Shown: piece after piece, positions 17,213 through 26,236 of the stretch
Numbering within the stretch: the first letter of the stretch is position 1
How the letters are laid out: the number at the start of each line of letters is the position of its first letter
Source: Planctomycetota bacterium
Lineage (GTDB): Bacteria; Planctomycetota; Phycisphaerae; UBA1845; UTPLA1
DNA: 43,890 nt
Direction of reading: 5' to 3'
NCBI GenBank assembly: GCA_016712275.1
Contig: JADJRI010000030.1
Coordinates: 1 to 43,890 of the forward strand
Position numbers and translations under genes: made by a program
The notes under the pieces: model-generated
The model's database searches: none
What the model saw: only the letters and a program-made list of their open reading frames with translations
What the model was told of the DNA's origin: nothing

Positions 17213-19582
17213 CTAATCGTGGCGCAGATACGCGACCGCCCGGTCTTCCTGGCCGTTCATATCCACCTGAAGCAGCCGGCCCCCAGCGGCCGACGGCAAA
17301 TGAATCACGCGAATTACGCCCTGCGTAGACTCAGATTCTGGTATCAGGTCCTTCAAACAATTTGGAGCGCCCCCAAGAAACGTGTCATTAAATCGATTTC
17401 GACGATCATCGGGGTAAAGTGGCAGGTAAACGATCCGAGCCTCAACCAAATCCTGAAAGAAGTGCGTGCCGTAGGACACTTCGGGGACATAACCGTCCTT
17501 TTCCCTTGCCACTTCAATGAGCATGGCCGTGCGGTTGATGTCGGCGTAGGAAACCGGCACTCCCAGGCGCACGTCATTGCTTCCCCACCGACCGGGCCCG
17601 ATCAGGATGAATCGCTTGCCCGCCAGTTTCTCATTGACTCGTCCAATCGTGCGCGCAATTTCCACGCGCTCTTCGCGTGTCGGAACGTTGTCATAGTCGC
17701 GCGGGTCGACGTATCTGATGTATTCGATATTTTCCACCGACCCGGATCGAATGAATTTGCTGGCGCTGAAGATAATTCGTTCGTCGGGAATATCCGTGGG
17801 AATTCGAACCGCCTCTGATTCCGTATACTGGCTCAACGTTCGACATTGCAAAATAAAGAGCCTTTCGCCGTCGTGGGCAAATTCGACATCAACCGGCGCG
17901 CCGTAGGCATCCTCCAGCTTTCGAAGTATCTGCCTCAATTGCTCCGGAAAACTCCCTTCATTCATCAGCTTGTCAAATGTAATAAACAAATCGCGCGGCG
18001 GCGTGTCGATATAAGTCCCCATCGGTGGTGCCAGCATGCCGTCACGACGAATTGACACGCACCGATCGAGCATCGGAAAATCAGATGCGTATTCAAGGAG
18101 CTGCTCCAGCTTAATCGACTCCAGCCGATTCGTTTCCACGTTGATAACATCGATCGTACGCTGGGCATTGGCCATGATCTCGTTCGCGCTCGATTCATAG
18201 CGAAGCGTCGGAACACCCAGCGCGACCAGCCGCGGCGACTCGCCCGCGACGCGATCCACCGCACGGGTTCCAAGTCCCATGACAATGCGCAGCAGGCCGT
18301 CGTTTTTCTTGATCCGGGGACTCCATCGATACTCATTGCGAGACAAGGCGACTCCCGCAAAGGCTGGTGCGAAGTACGGGCCGAATCGCTGTCCCACCAC
18401 TTTTTGGATTAGAACGGCCATGTCCTCTTCATAGTCCAGTAAATCATGCTCACGGCGGTAAATCAGCGGATCGGGGCCCAGCGCACTGGCATACACCTCC
18501 GCGATGGCTCCGAGCAACGCACTGAGTCTCTCATCGATCGTGCCTTGGTTGGCGACGAACAAACTCGCGTATTTGCCGCTGAAGGCCGTGCCGAATCGGT
18601 CTTCCAGAAGGCTGCTGGATCGCACGATAACGGGATGATCGCCGATCTTGACGAGCATGTTCCGCAATTGATCGATGATCCCCGAGGGGAAATCGGAATT
18701 TCGAAAGACCGAGCGAATCAGCCTGTATTCCTTGTGGATTTCGTCGGGCGTCTTGTACTTTTGGTTCTGATATTCGCCTAGACCATTAAATGCGATGAAG
18801 TCTTCGATCACGTCCGAGCGCAGGTAGAACGACTCCGGCATCGCCAGCGCAAAGGCGTCGTGTTGCGGCGCCGAGGTCGGCGTATAGTTGGATAAACCCG
18901 GCTGCTTCGCCGCTTCCGCTGGAATGGTATGGCGGCGCGCTCCGAGAATTGTCGCGGCCAGATACATGCCGGCGGCCTTCCCGCCGACACGCCCCATTCC
19001 AGATTCGGGCCCGATGGTTCGCTCGATAAGACCTTCAAAATCGCGAATTCGCAGCCATCGCTTTGAAATGGCAATAAACTCGAGCTGATCACTGATCATG
19101 TGACGAATCAAACCAACACGAATTCCCATGGCCTCATCGGGGGTGAGCTGCAATTCGCCTTCGGGCAACGCGCAGAAACGTCGCACCGTATCGGCCAGCA
19201 GGCGAAACGAAACCGACCCCAATGTCACGATGGCCCGGAGTTTGTCCGCTTCTTCCCGCTTGAGCGTGAGATTCACAACTTCGTCGATTTCGTGCGCGCG
19301 AAGCGACTCTACGACATAGCGCATCGTGATTTGATTCACCAAGTCGCGTTCGTTCTGGTCGCCTCGCGGCGCATTCGCGACGTTAGGGTTGTTGACCTCG
19401 TCTTGCGGTGGAACCCTGCCGGCGGCCGCGCGGGCCTCTTCATAAATCTGATCGATGGTGACGACGCCCCGCTCGTGAAGGGAAAAGAGCAACTGCCGTA
19501 GAATGCGATCCGCGAGATGGGGATAAATCGTCAGATGCTCTTCGAGACGTTCGGCTGACCGGTCTTGAGGTTTCTGTGGCAT
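17213..19582 (-). CDS. PEP/pyruvate-binding domain protein (PPDK_N type) lacking the phosphohistidine swivel domain
   Basis: 789 residues, uninterrupted, starting at the ATG at 19582. An N-terminal helical region (about 1-190) contains no domain I recognise. From about 196 the ATP-grasp-like nucleotide-binding domain of PEP synthase and pyruvate phosphate dikinase begins: GRVGGKAAGM (197-206) and RSSSLLEDRFG (321-331), followed by GTAFSGKYASLF. Later blocks include PVDVEFAHDGERLFILQCRT, which normally ends this domain, and LIGPGRWGSNDVRLGVP. The mobile phosphohistidine domain and the PEP-binding TIM barrel of the full enzymes are absent, so it cannot carry out the whole PEP synthase reaction. 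It may phosphorylate another target or act with separate domains. Its substrate is unknown. A planctomycete house-keeping or regulatory role is only a guess. Confidence 0.75.
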   Translation of the reverse strand: MPQKPQDRSAERLEEHLTIYPHLADRILRQLLFSLHERGVVTIDQIYEEARAAAGRVPPQDEVNNPNVANAPRGDQNERDLVNQITMRYVVESLRAHEIDEVVNLTLKREEADKLRAIVTLGSVSFRLLADTVRRFCALPEGELQLTPDEAMGIRVGLIRHMISDQLEFIAISKRWLRIRDFEGLIERTIGPESGMGRVGGKAAGMYLAATILGARRHTIPAEAAKQPGLSNYTPTSAPQHDAFALAMPESFYLRSDVIEDFIAFNGLGEYQNQKYKTPDEIHKEYRLIRSVFRNSDFPSGIIDQLRNMLVKIGDHPVIVRSSSLLEDRFGTAFSGKYASLFVANQGTIDERLSALLGAIAEVYASALGPDPLIYRREHDLLDYEEDMAVLIQKVVGQRFGPYFAPAFAGVALSRNEYRWSPRIKKNDGLLRIVMGLGTRAVDRVAGESPRLVALGVPTLRYESSANEIMANAQRTIDVINVETNRLESIKLEQLLEYASDFPMLDRCVSIRRDGMLAPPMGTYIDTPPRDLFITFDKLMNEGSFPEQLRQILRKLEDAYGAPVDVEFAHDGERLFILQCRTLSQYTESEAVRIPTDIPDERIIFSASKFIRSGSVENIEYIRYVDPRDYDNVPTREERVEIARTIGRVNEKLAGKRFILIGPGRWGSNDVRLGVPVSYADINRTAMLIEVAREKDGYVPEVSYGTHFFQDLVEARIVYLPLYPDDRRNRFNDTFLGGAPNCLKDLIPESESTQGVIRVIHLPSAAGGRLLQVDMNGQEDRAVAYLRHD

Positions 19583-19957
19583 AAATTCGACCTAAGATGC
19601 AATCACAATGCTTCGCTGCCATTGCCGGAGTTGAATGCCGCCCTTATTCGTCTGCCAAAGATCAAACGCGGCCGAAAGCCGAGCATTCAATCAAGATTCT
19701 CAGCATAAAACACTAATCTACAGAGACTTACGATTCAATCGCAATCTGAGTTTTGACGAAGCGAATGTGCTTCGGGGCAAGGAGCCGCTTGGTTTCCAAA
19801 GACCAAGCCGAATTTCAAACACCGTATTGCCGAAATCCGAAGGCGGCTGTACACTCTACGGTCTTCAATCGGATTTCAAGGCATTGAAACAAAATGCCAT
19901 GAGAGATCTGGTGAATAATAACCGAAAACGCTTGAAATGAAGGAATAATCGCAACCA
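19583..19957. other. Leader region of rpsU with an inverted repeat
   Basis: No convincing gene. A perfect inverted repeat, GAAATCCGA (19832-19840) and TCGGATTTC (19869-19877), lies 80 to 125 bases before the bS21 start with a 28-base loop. It could form a leader structure. No T run follows it. A 101-codon reading frame at 19635-19940 lacks a ribosome binding site and protein character. Confidence 0.4.
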
Positions 19958-20149
19958 ATGATCAAAGTCAAACCACGACCCGGTGAACCTGTTCAGCAGT
20001 TGATGCGACGATTGAAGAAACTATGCGAACGCGAAGGTGTTTTGCGTGAAATGAAGCGAACCGCATACTACGAAAAGCCGTCTGACCGAAATCGCCGGAA
20101 CAGCCGCAAGTCAAAGCGCCGAATCACAAAAGTGCCCGGCATGGCCTGA
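19958..20149 (+). CDS. rpsU: Small ribosomal subunit protein bS21
   Basis: 63 residues, normal length for the family. The sequence begins MIKVKPRPGEP, and the basic helix containing RRLKKLCEREGVLREMKR followed by YYEKPSDRNRR is characteristic of bS21. The C-terminus is rich in Arg/Lys and Ser. It binds the 30S platform near the 3' end of 16S rRNA and helps mRNA selection. An AAGGA element lies upstream of the ATG, with somewhat long spacing of about 12 bases. It stands alone here, not in the rpsU-dnaG-rpoD arrangement of Escherichia coli, and ends in its own terminator. Confidence 0.95.
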   Translation: MIKVKPRPGEPVQQLMRRLKKLCEREGVLREMKRTAYYEKPSDRNRRNSRKSKRRITKVPGMA

Positions 20150-20185
20150 CAAATCGCTGTTTGACTGAACTTGTGATTTCTCGAT

Positions 20186-20214
20186 AGCCCGAAGCGCTCG
20201 CTTCGGGCTTTTTT
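20186..20214 (+). terminator. Rho-independent terminator of rpsU
   Basis: AGCCCGAAG (20186-20194) pairs perfectly with CTTCGGGCT (20201-20209); further pairing inside is possible. Six T at 20209-20214 follow. It sits 37 bases after the rpsU stop. Confidence 0.92.
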
Positions 20215-20237
20215 CTTGTCGAATGGGAGAGCACTTG

Positions 20238-20702
20238 ATGGCCGAAATGAAATACTGGCTGCTCAAGACCGAAGCAAGCGACTATTCCATTGACGATCTG
20301 CAGCGCGACGGCCGCACATGCTGGAGCGGCATCCGAAACTACCAGGCGCGAAACTTTATTCGCGACGACATGGCCGTCGGCGATCTTGCGTTGATTTACC
20401 ACTCCAATGGCGATCCCCCCGGCGTGACCGGCATCGCGCGAATCTGCAAAACGGCTTATGGCGATCCAACCGCATTCGATACAAAAGACTCTCATTACGA
20501 CCCGAAATCAACGAAGAGTGAACCGATTTGGTACGCCGTTGACGTGGAATTCGTATCGATGTTTCCAAACGTAATCTCGCTGGAGCACTTGAAGAACACC
20601 CGGAATCTGGGCGGGATGCTCGTACTAAAGCGGGGCCAAAGATTGTCGGTCATGCCGGTGGAAGAAAAACACTTTCGCATCGTTGAAAAAATGGGAACCT
20701 GA
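20238..20702 (+). CDS. EVE domain-containing protein
   Basis: 154 residues. The ATG at 20238 is preferred over the one at 20223 because GGGAGA lies 7 bases before it. The whole protein is one EVE domain (PUA-like fold): KYWLLKTEASDYSIDDL at the start, WSGIRNYQARNFIRDDM, GDLALIYHSNG, and a C-terminal MPVEEKHFRIV. EVE domains bind modified bases in nucleic acids and are related to YTH and ASCH domains. Homologues close to thymocyte nuclear protein 1 have the same length. The bacterial role is not established. No restriction or modification gene is adjacent, so this looks like the widespread house-keeping version. Confidence 0.9.
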   Translation: MAEMKYWLLKTEASDYSIDDLQRDGRTCWSGIRNYQARNFIRDDMAVGDLALIYHSNGDPPGVTGIARICKTAYGDPTAFDTKDSHYDPKSTKSEPIWYAVDVEFVSMFPNVISLEHLKNTRNLGGMLVLKRGQRLSVMPVEEKHFRIVEKMGT

Positions 20703-20865
20703 TCAACGCTGACGAGATTCAAAAAATCAGAATTCGGGGCGTGGTGTGATGGTCGGTTCATAGTAAGATTCGCCCATCGAAACCCGTTGCGAGAGAAAGG
20801 TCATGCATAGTCAGGATTGCATGTGACCGGCAGGCGCGCTCTCGCACATCAATCGGAGGACGGCC

Positions 20866-22233
20866 GTGGACACGCTGCTAGATCGATTCATTCGATACGT
20901 TAAAGTCGAAACCACCGCAAAGGAAGATTCCAAAACCTATCCAAGCACCCCGGGGCAGCTTGAGCTTGGCAAAATTCTCGCGGATGAACTTCGCGCATTG
21001 AAATTGGAAAACGTGACGATGGACGAACACGGCATCGTCATGGCCACCGTGCCCGGCAACGTTCCTGGCGCCCCGACCATCGGCTGGTGCTCACATGTTG
21101 ACACCTCGCCGGAATTCACCGCGAAGAATGTGAAGCCGCAGATCATCAAAAACTACGACGGCAAGGACATCACGCTCCCGGGTGACACTGCACGCGTCAT
21201 CAAAGTCAGTGAATGCCCCGCCCTCAAAAACATGAAGGGCAAGACCCTCATCACCACCGACGGCACCACCCTGCTCGGCGCCGATGACAAAGCCGGCGTC
21301 GCAGTCATCATGACCGCAGCGGCCCAACTCATGGCCAACCCGCAGATCAAGCACGGCCCGGTGCGGATCATCTACACCTGCGACGAAGAAATCGGCCACG
21401 GCACCGACCATCTCGATTTGAAAAAAATCGACTGCACCTGCGCCTACACCCTCGATGGCGAAGACGAAGGCAACATCGAAAACGAAACATGGTCGGCCAA
21501 TCTTGCGACCGTAATGATCACCGGCAAGAACATTCACCCCGGCTTTGCAAAGGGCCGCATGGTGAATGCCATCCGCCTGGCAGGCCAGTTCATCGAGCGC
21601 ATCCCGTGGCACTCCATGTCGCCGGAAACAACCGAAGGCCGCGTCGGCTTTTTGCACCCGTACGTCATCGAAGGCGGCGTGCCGGAAGTGAAAATCAAAG
21701 TGCTTCTGCGATCTTTCGTAACAAAAGAGTTGGAAGATCAAGCCAACATCCTGCGCAACATCGCAGCCACACTAAAAGCCGAGCACCCCGAAGCCGAAAT
21801 CAAGATCGACGTGACCGAGCAATATCGCAACATGCTCGAATACCTGAAGAAAGAGCCGCGAGCGACCAAGCTGGCCGAGCAGGCGATTCGCAACGCCGGC
21901 GTCGAGCCGAAATACCAAAGCATACGCGGCGGCACCGACGGCTCGCGCATGAGCGAAAAGGGCCTCCCGACGCCCAACCTCTCTACCGGCATGCACAACT
22001 TTCACTCGCCGCTGGAGTTTGCCTGCCTGGAGCAAATGGAAAACGCGGTAAAAACGCTTGTGGAACTCGCACAACTTTGGGGAAAGAAAAATGAAAACTG
22101 TAAAAGGAAAAATGCAAGAAATCATCGAGCCGAACGTCTGACGTTTTTCCTTTGCCTTTTTTATTTTGCATTTTCAATTTCTCATTCAGTTCCGAAGGAA
22201 CATTCATATCCACCGAACCGACGCAGGTCCTGA
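20866..22233 (+). CDS. pepT: Peptidase T (tripeptide aminopeptidase)
   Basis: About 455 residues. The GTG start at 20866 has GGAGGA 5 bases upstream. This M20 zinc peptidase removes the N-terminal residue from tripeptides in the cytoplasm. Metal and catalytic motifs are all visible: CSHVDTSPE (His77, Asp79), GADDKAGVAV, TCDEEIGHGTDH, TLDGEDEG, and HNFHSPLEF near the end. Peptidase T normally ends near residue 410, here at LVELAQLWGKK. The remaining 45 or so residues (from NENCKRKN) are encoded by an A/T-rich inverted-repeat segment and look non-native. Either the gene has read into an inserted element, or a one-base indel hides a stop (a TGA in another frame lies at about 22092). It is followed by OPT and POT transporter genes on the same strand, which suggests a peptide-uptake operon. 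Confidence 0.92.
   Translation: MDTLLDRFIRYVKVETTAKEDSKTYPSTPGQLELGKILADELRALKLENVTMDEHGIVMATVPGNVPGAPTIGWCSHVDTSPEFTAKNVKPQIIKNYDGKDITLPGDTARVIKVSECPALKNMKGKTLITTDGTTLLGADDKAGVAVIMTAAAQLMANPQIKHGPVRIIYTCDEEIGHGTDHLDLKKIDCTCAYTLDGEDEGNIENETWSANLATVMITGKNIHPGFAKGRMVNAIRLAGQFIERIPWHSMSPETTEGRVGFLHPYVIEGGVPEVKIKVLLRSFVTKELEDQANILRNIAATLKAEHPEAEIKIDVTEQYRNMLEYLKKEPRATKLAEQAIRNAGVEPKYQSIRGGTDGSRMSEKGLPTPNLSTGMHNFHSPLEFACLEQMENAVKTLVELAQLWGKKNENCKRKNARNHRAERLTFFLCLFYFAFSISHSVPKEHSYPPNRRRS
22085..22190. repeat. A/T-rich imperfect inverted repeat at the pepT-OPT junction
   Basis: A purine-rich arm (22085-22120, A runs with ATG and AAAGG) is mirrored by a pyrimidine-rich arm (22143-22190, T runs with CCTTT, CATTTT, CTCATT). 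The arms flank a G/C-richer core with CGTCTGACG. The composition is unlike the surrounding genes. It spans the odd C-terminal tail of pepT and ends just before the ribosome binding site of the next gene. It may be a small repeat element or a large intergenic hairpin. Confidence 0.45.
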
Positions 22234-24540
22234 CCAAACTGCCCGAAAACGCCTACCGCGAGTTGCAACCGGGTGAATCCTATCAACCGATGGTACCGCC
22301 GAATGTGACCGTGCCCGAGGTGACAAGACGGTCGATCGCGTTCGGCATTTTGATGAATGTCGTCTTCTCAATGGCCGCGACTTATCTGGCATTGAAGGTC
22401 GGCCAGGGCATCGAGACCGCGATTCCAATCTCCATCTTGGCGGTCGGCATGTCCGGTGCATTGCTGAAGGCCGGCCGCCGGGCCAGCAGCATCCTGGAAA
22501 ATGTGAACATTCTCGCGATCAGCACCACTAGCGGAATCGTGGCCGGAGGAACCGTATTCACGATGCCGGCAATATATATTCTGAAGCTCAATGAGAATTT
22601 GAAAATCGACGGCGTGTCCCTTTTCTTCATGATTTTTCTCGTACCCCTGATTGGTGCGATTCTGGGTGTTTTGCTGCTCGTGCCATTCAGGCGTTACTTC
22701 GTCAAGGACATGCACGGGAAACTCCCCTTTCCCGAAGGCACGGCGACCAACGAAATTCTCGTGACGGGGTCCGGCGGCGGGTCTCATGCCATTGTTCTTA
22801 TTTATTCATTTATCATCGGAATGGTTTACAACTGGCTTTCGAGCCCGATGAAGTTGTTCAGCGAAGAATTCTCCACTGCGGCGATTCCAAAGATCGAGGC
22901 CTTCACTGAGAAAGTAAAGGCGGTGTTTTCGCTGGGAACAGGTGCTGAATTCGTCGGCCTTGGATACATCATTGGTGTTCGATACGCCTCCATTATTGTC
23001 GCCGGCTCTTTTCTGTCCTGGTTTGTGATTATTCCGCTCCTCTCTCCCTTGAATTACGAACAAGTGCGTCTGATCAACGGCGAGGCGGAATCCCACCCAC
23101 GGAACCATTGACAAAACTCAAATGTTGTCGGTTCCGACAGCAATGGCCGCGAAGTTGGATCGCTTGGCCGAGAGCGCGCTGTCCGATCAAGAAAAGTTGG
23201 ACTTGCGGAAGGCCGCACTCGATGATCTCAAGCCGATCTTTGAAGCCGCCGGTCATCCGATCACAAAGGCTGACGCGAAAATCACCGTAAAAGAGGCCGG
23301 AAAGTCCTGGCGCATTCGGGACGAAAAACGCACCTATGTCCTGCGGGCCGACGAGGGGGCTGGAGACATCGCTGTGATGGGGCTTCTTCCCGGTGCAGAT
23401 GACCTGTTTCTCGCGATTCCGCGCAGTGTCGGCATCGGGTGCATTTTCGCCGCGGGCATTTTGTCCATCATCAAGATGAGCAAGGTCATTGTGACGGCAC
23501 TTCGCCAGGCCCTTGGCGGCTTGTTCAAGTCCGGCGGCGCGGCGCACGACCGCACCGACACCGACATCAGTTATCCCATCCTGCTGCTTCTCGGATTGGT
23601 CACTGCGACGGCCATATGGGCCTATTTTCGATTTGTTGCGCTGTCGGGCATGCAGGGGGCCGAGCGGCTTTCGGTCATCGCCCTATTGCTCGCATTGGGC
23701 GTCGCCTTTGTATTTACGACGGTCTCGGCATGGGCCATTGCCATGATCTCGGTCACGCCGATTTCCGGCATGACCGTAACAACCATCATTATCACGGCGG
23801 TTGCATTGCTGGCGGCCGGCCTGCCCAAGAGCGAGGCCGGCATGCTGGCCACGCTTCTGGTTGGTGGTGTCGTTGCTTCGGCACTATCAATGGCCGGAAC
23901 ACTCGTGACCGAATTCAAAATCGGCTATTGGGTCGGCGCCAGCCCGAAAAAAATACAGTGGAGTGCGATTCTCGCGTCCGTCCTTGCTTCCGCCGTGGTT
24001 ACCGCCACGATCATGATTCTGGCTAAATCGCCGGGCTACGATTCGACGACCAGCACCGATGCGTTGCAGGCGCCGCAGGCAAACCTGATGGCCACGGCAC
24101 TCAAGAGTTTTGTCGGTACAGGTGACGTGCCCTGGACCGTGTACGGCGTTGGGGTCGTTGTGGCGTTGATTCTTCAAATTCTGGGAATCTCGCCGCTGGC
24201 GTTCGGGCTGGGCATGTACCTTCCGATGGCGCTGAACACGCCGATTTTGATCGGTGCCATCGTCGCCTGGATGGTACAGAAAAGCTCCGGCAATCCCGCC
24301 AAATCGAAAGCGCGAAACGACAAGGGGATTTTGCTGGCTTCGGGCCTAATTGCCGGCGCTGCGATCATCGGTGTCATCAAGAGCATCATAAAGCTCATCA
24401 ACGATAGTGCATTGGATGCCGTCGATATCAGCCATTACGTCGGCGATGAGGCAGCGCAAAATTGGGCGGGGCTCATTGCATTCGGCATACTCTGTCTCTT
24501 TGTCTATCTTGATTGCCTTCGCGCCAAGGCGAGGGAGTAA
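22206..24540 (+). CDS. OPT family oligopeptide transporter, one frameshift
   Basis: About 780 residues when a frameshift near 23092-23099 (TCCCACCCA) is bridged. Before it the frame ends at 23111; after it the frame continues as PTHGTIDKTQ and on through the ATG at 23122. The N-terminus LPENAYRELQPGESYQPMVP is the typical OPT start, followed by many membrane segments (about 14-16). Other blocks are LPFPEGTATNEILVTG, GLGYIIGVRYASIIVAGSFL and GLGMYLPMALNTPILIGAIV. OPT proteins import oligopeptides or metal chelates across the inner membrane. Two oddities. The best-placed start is an ATA at 22206, 5 bases after GAAGGAA, perhaps a miscalled ATG; an ATG at 22152 lies in the A/T-rich repeat. There is also a hydrophilic insert of about 115 residues (from about QVRLINGEAE to DDLFLAIPRSVG) where most members pass directly to the next membrane segment. 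Confidence 0.85.
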
Positions 24541-24546
24541 TCCAAC

Positions 24547-26094
24547 TTGACAGCTTCAGTTCCCTCTACCCCAGGCAATTCCACGGCCGCCGTGATCGAC
24601 GATGCCGCCACCGGCAACTCTACCCCCGCCGGCTTCACCTTCGGCTATTGGCTGCTGATGACCATCGAAATGATGGAGCGGCTGGCCTATTACACCCTCC
24701 GGCCCATCGCCGCTATTTTCATCATGCAGGCTTCAGAACCGGGCGGCCTCAAAATGACCGCCCTGCACAACGGCACCATTTACTTCTGGTGGGCCATCAT
24801 TCAGGCCATTCTGCCCATCGTCACCGGCGGCTTTGCGGATCGTTACGGCTACAAGCGCCTGATGATCATCTCGATGCTGCTCAATGTGGCCGGTTACGGC
24901 TACATGGCGATGGAACATTCCTATCAGGGGTTCTTCATTGGTGTCATATTTCTGGCATGCGGCACATCGTTCTTCAAACCCAGCATTCAGGGCGCCATGG
25001 CCCAATCGCTTTCGAAATCGAACTCGTCCCTTGGCTGGGGCATTTTTTATGCAGTCGTGAACATCGGGGCCTATTTCGGCCACATTCTTTCCCCTGTCGT
25101 CCTCGGCACCAATCACACCGAGGAGGCCTATCGCAACCTCTTTCTGTTCTGCGCCGGATTCTGTGTGTTGAACATTTTTCTCGTTTTCACATTTCGAGAC
25201 GTTGCATCGGGCGCATCGAAGACAGACAGCCCGTTCAAAGTCCTGTGGAGCACGATCATCAATATTTTTGAGCCGCGCCTGTTGTCGTGGCTCATCATTA
25301 TGTCCTGCTTTTGGATGATGATGTACCAACTCTGGGATCTCGCGCCGAACTTCATCGAAGACTGGGTCGATAGCTCGGGCATCGCCGCCATGTCCCCCAT
25401 CAAAACTTGGCAGGAAACGGGTCCGGACGGAACCCTGCGGGTACCGCAGCAGGTGCTGCTGTCCTTGAATTCGCTCATGATCATTTTCTTCGTCGCCCCG
25501 GTGTCACACATTGTGCGGCGTTTGCGAACCCTCAGCGCCATGATGTTCGGCATGATGGTGGTCACGGCCGGCGTCCTGCTGGCCGGCATGACGCAAAGCG
25601 GCTGGATGCTCTTGGCGGGCATTTGCTTCTTTTCACTTGGAGAAATGCTCACCGGCCCGAAGAAAAGCGAGTATCTGGCGCTCATCGCCCCGAAAGAAAA
25701 AAAGGGCCTCTACCTCGGTTATGTCATGATACCCACAGGCATCGGTCAGGGCGTCGGGAATTGGCTCTCGGGCATGATTTATGCGCGTCACGGTGAAAAG
25801 GCCATCCTGTCTCTTAAGTACCTCCTCAATGAGACGCCCTTTGGTCAAGGCAAAACGTGGGACGGCGACATTCACACGCTTGAAACGGCTGTGGGCGTTT
25901 CGCGGCCCGAAGCTTATGAGAAATTGCAGCAAGTGCTGGGTAAGACAGGGCCAGAAACGACGTCGATTTTGTGGGATTTCTACCACCCTGAGTACTGGTC
26001 ATGGTTGCCGTTCGCAACCGTCGGATTTCTGGCGACCATCGCATTGTATGTCTTCGGCCGAATGGCGAAGAAGTGGTCGGATATGAATGCGTGA
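24547..26094 (+). CDS. POT family (proton-dependent) peptide transporter
   Basis: 515 residues. It starts with TTG at 24547, just 6 bases after the OPT stop, with GAGGGAG overlapping the end of the OPT gene. The two are therefore almost certainly co-transcribed. A 12-segment major-facilitator protein of the POT/PTR2 class: EMMERLAYYTLRP in helix 1 corresponds to the ExxERFxYY signature, here with Leu-Ala for Phe-Ser. GGFADRYGYKR is the loop 2-3 motif, FFKPSIQGAMAQ is in helix 4, and GEMLTGPKKSEYLALIAP is in helix 10. The class imports di- and tripeptides with protons. A hydrophilic insert of about 60 residues (NETPFGQGKTWDGDIHTLE onward) precedes the last membrane segment. A bidirectional terminator follows. 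Confidence 0.9.
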   Translation: MTASVPSTPGNSTAAVIDDAATGNSTPAGFTFGYWLLMTIEMMERLAYYTLRPIAAIFIMQASEPGGLKMTALHNGTIYFWWAIIQAILPIVTGGFADRYGYKRLMIISMLLNVAGYGYMAMEHSYQGFFIGVIFLACGTSFFKPSIQGAMAQSLSKSNSSLGWGIFYAVVNIGAYFGHILSPVVLGTNHTEEAYRNLFLFCAGFCVLNIFLVFTFRDVASGASKTDSPFKVLWSTIINIFEPRLLSWLIIMSCFWMMMYQLWDLAPNFIEDWVDSSGIAAMSPIKTWQETGPDGTLRVPQQVLLSLNSLMIIFFVAPVSHIVRRLRTLSAMMFGMMVVTAGVLLAGMTQSGWMLLAGICFFSLGEMLTGPKKSEYLALIAPKEKKGLYLGYVMIPTGIGQGVGNWLSGMIYARHGEKAILSLKYLLNETPFGQGKTWDGDIHTLETAVGVSRPEAYEKLQQVLGKTGPETTSILWDFYHPEYWSWLPFATVGFLATIALYVFGRMAKKWSDMNA

Positions 26095-26153
26095 CAAACT
26101 CCGCATTGTCATCAAACGGAAAGGGCACAAGCCAAATACAATCGCAAAACAAA

Positions 26154-26185
26154 CGAAGCCCGAGCGAATGAACGCCCGGGCTTCG
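26154..26185. terminator. Bidirectional terminator between the two convergent POT genes
   Basis: CGAAGCCCG (26154-26162) and CGGGCTTCG (26177-26185) form a perfect 9-bp stem. The plus strand continues TGTTTAA. The minus strand continues TTTGTTTTG. It lies between stops at 26094 (plus) and 26237 (minus). Confidence 0.8.
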
Positions 26186-26236
26186 TGTTTAATCGATTCC
26201 CACTTCCCAACGTACTACGGACTCTTCAAGCGATCG

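Noticed and set aside
19635..19940. 101-codon frame upstream of rpsU
   Set aside because: No ribosome binding site, no hydrophobic or domain pattern, and it overlaps a leader-like inverted repeat.
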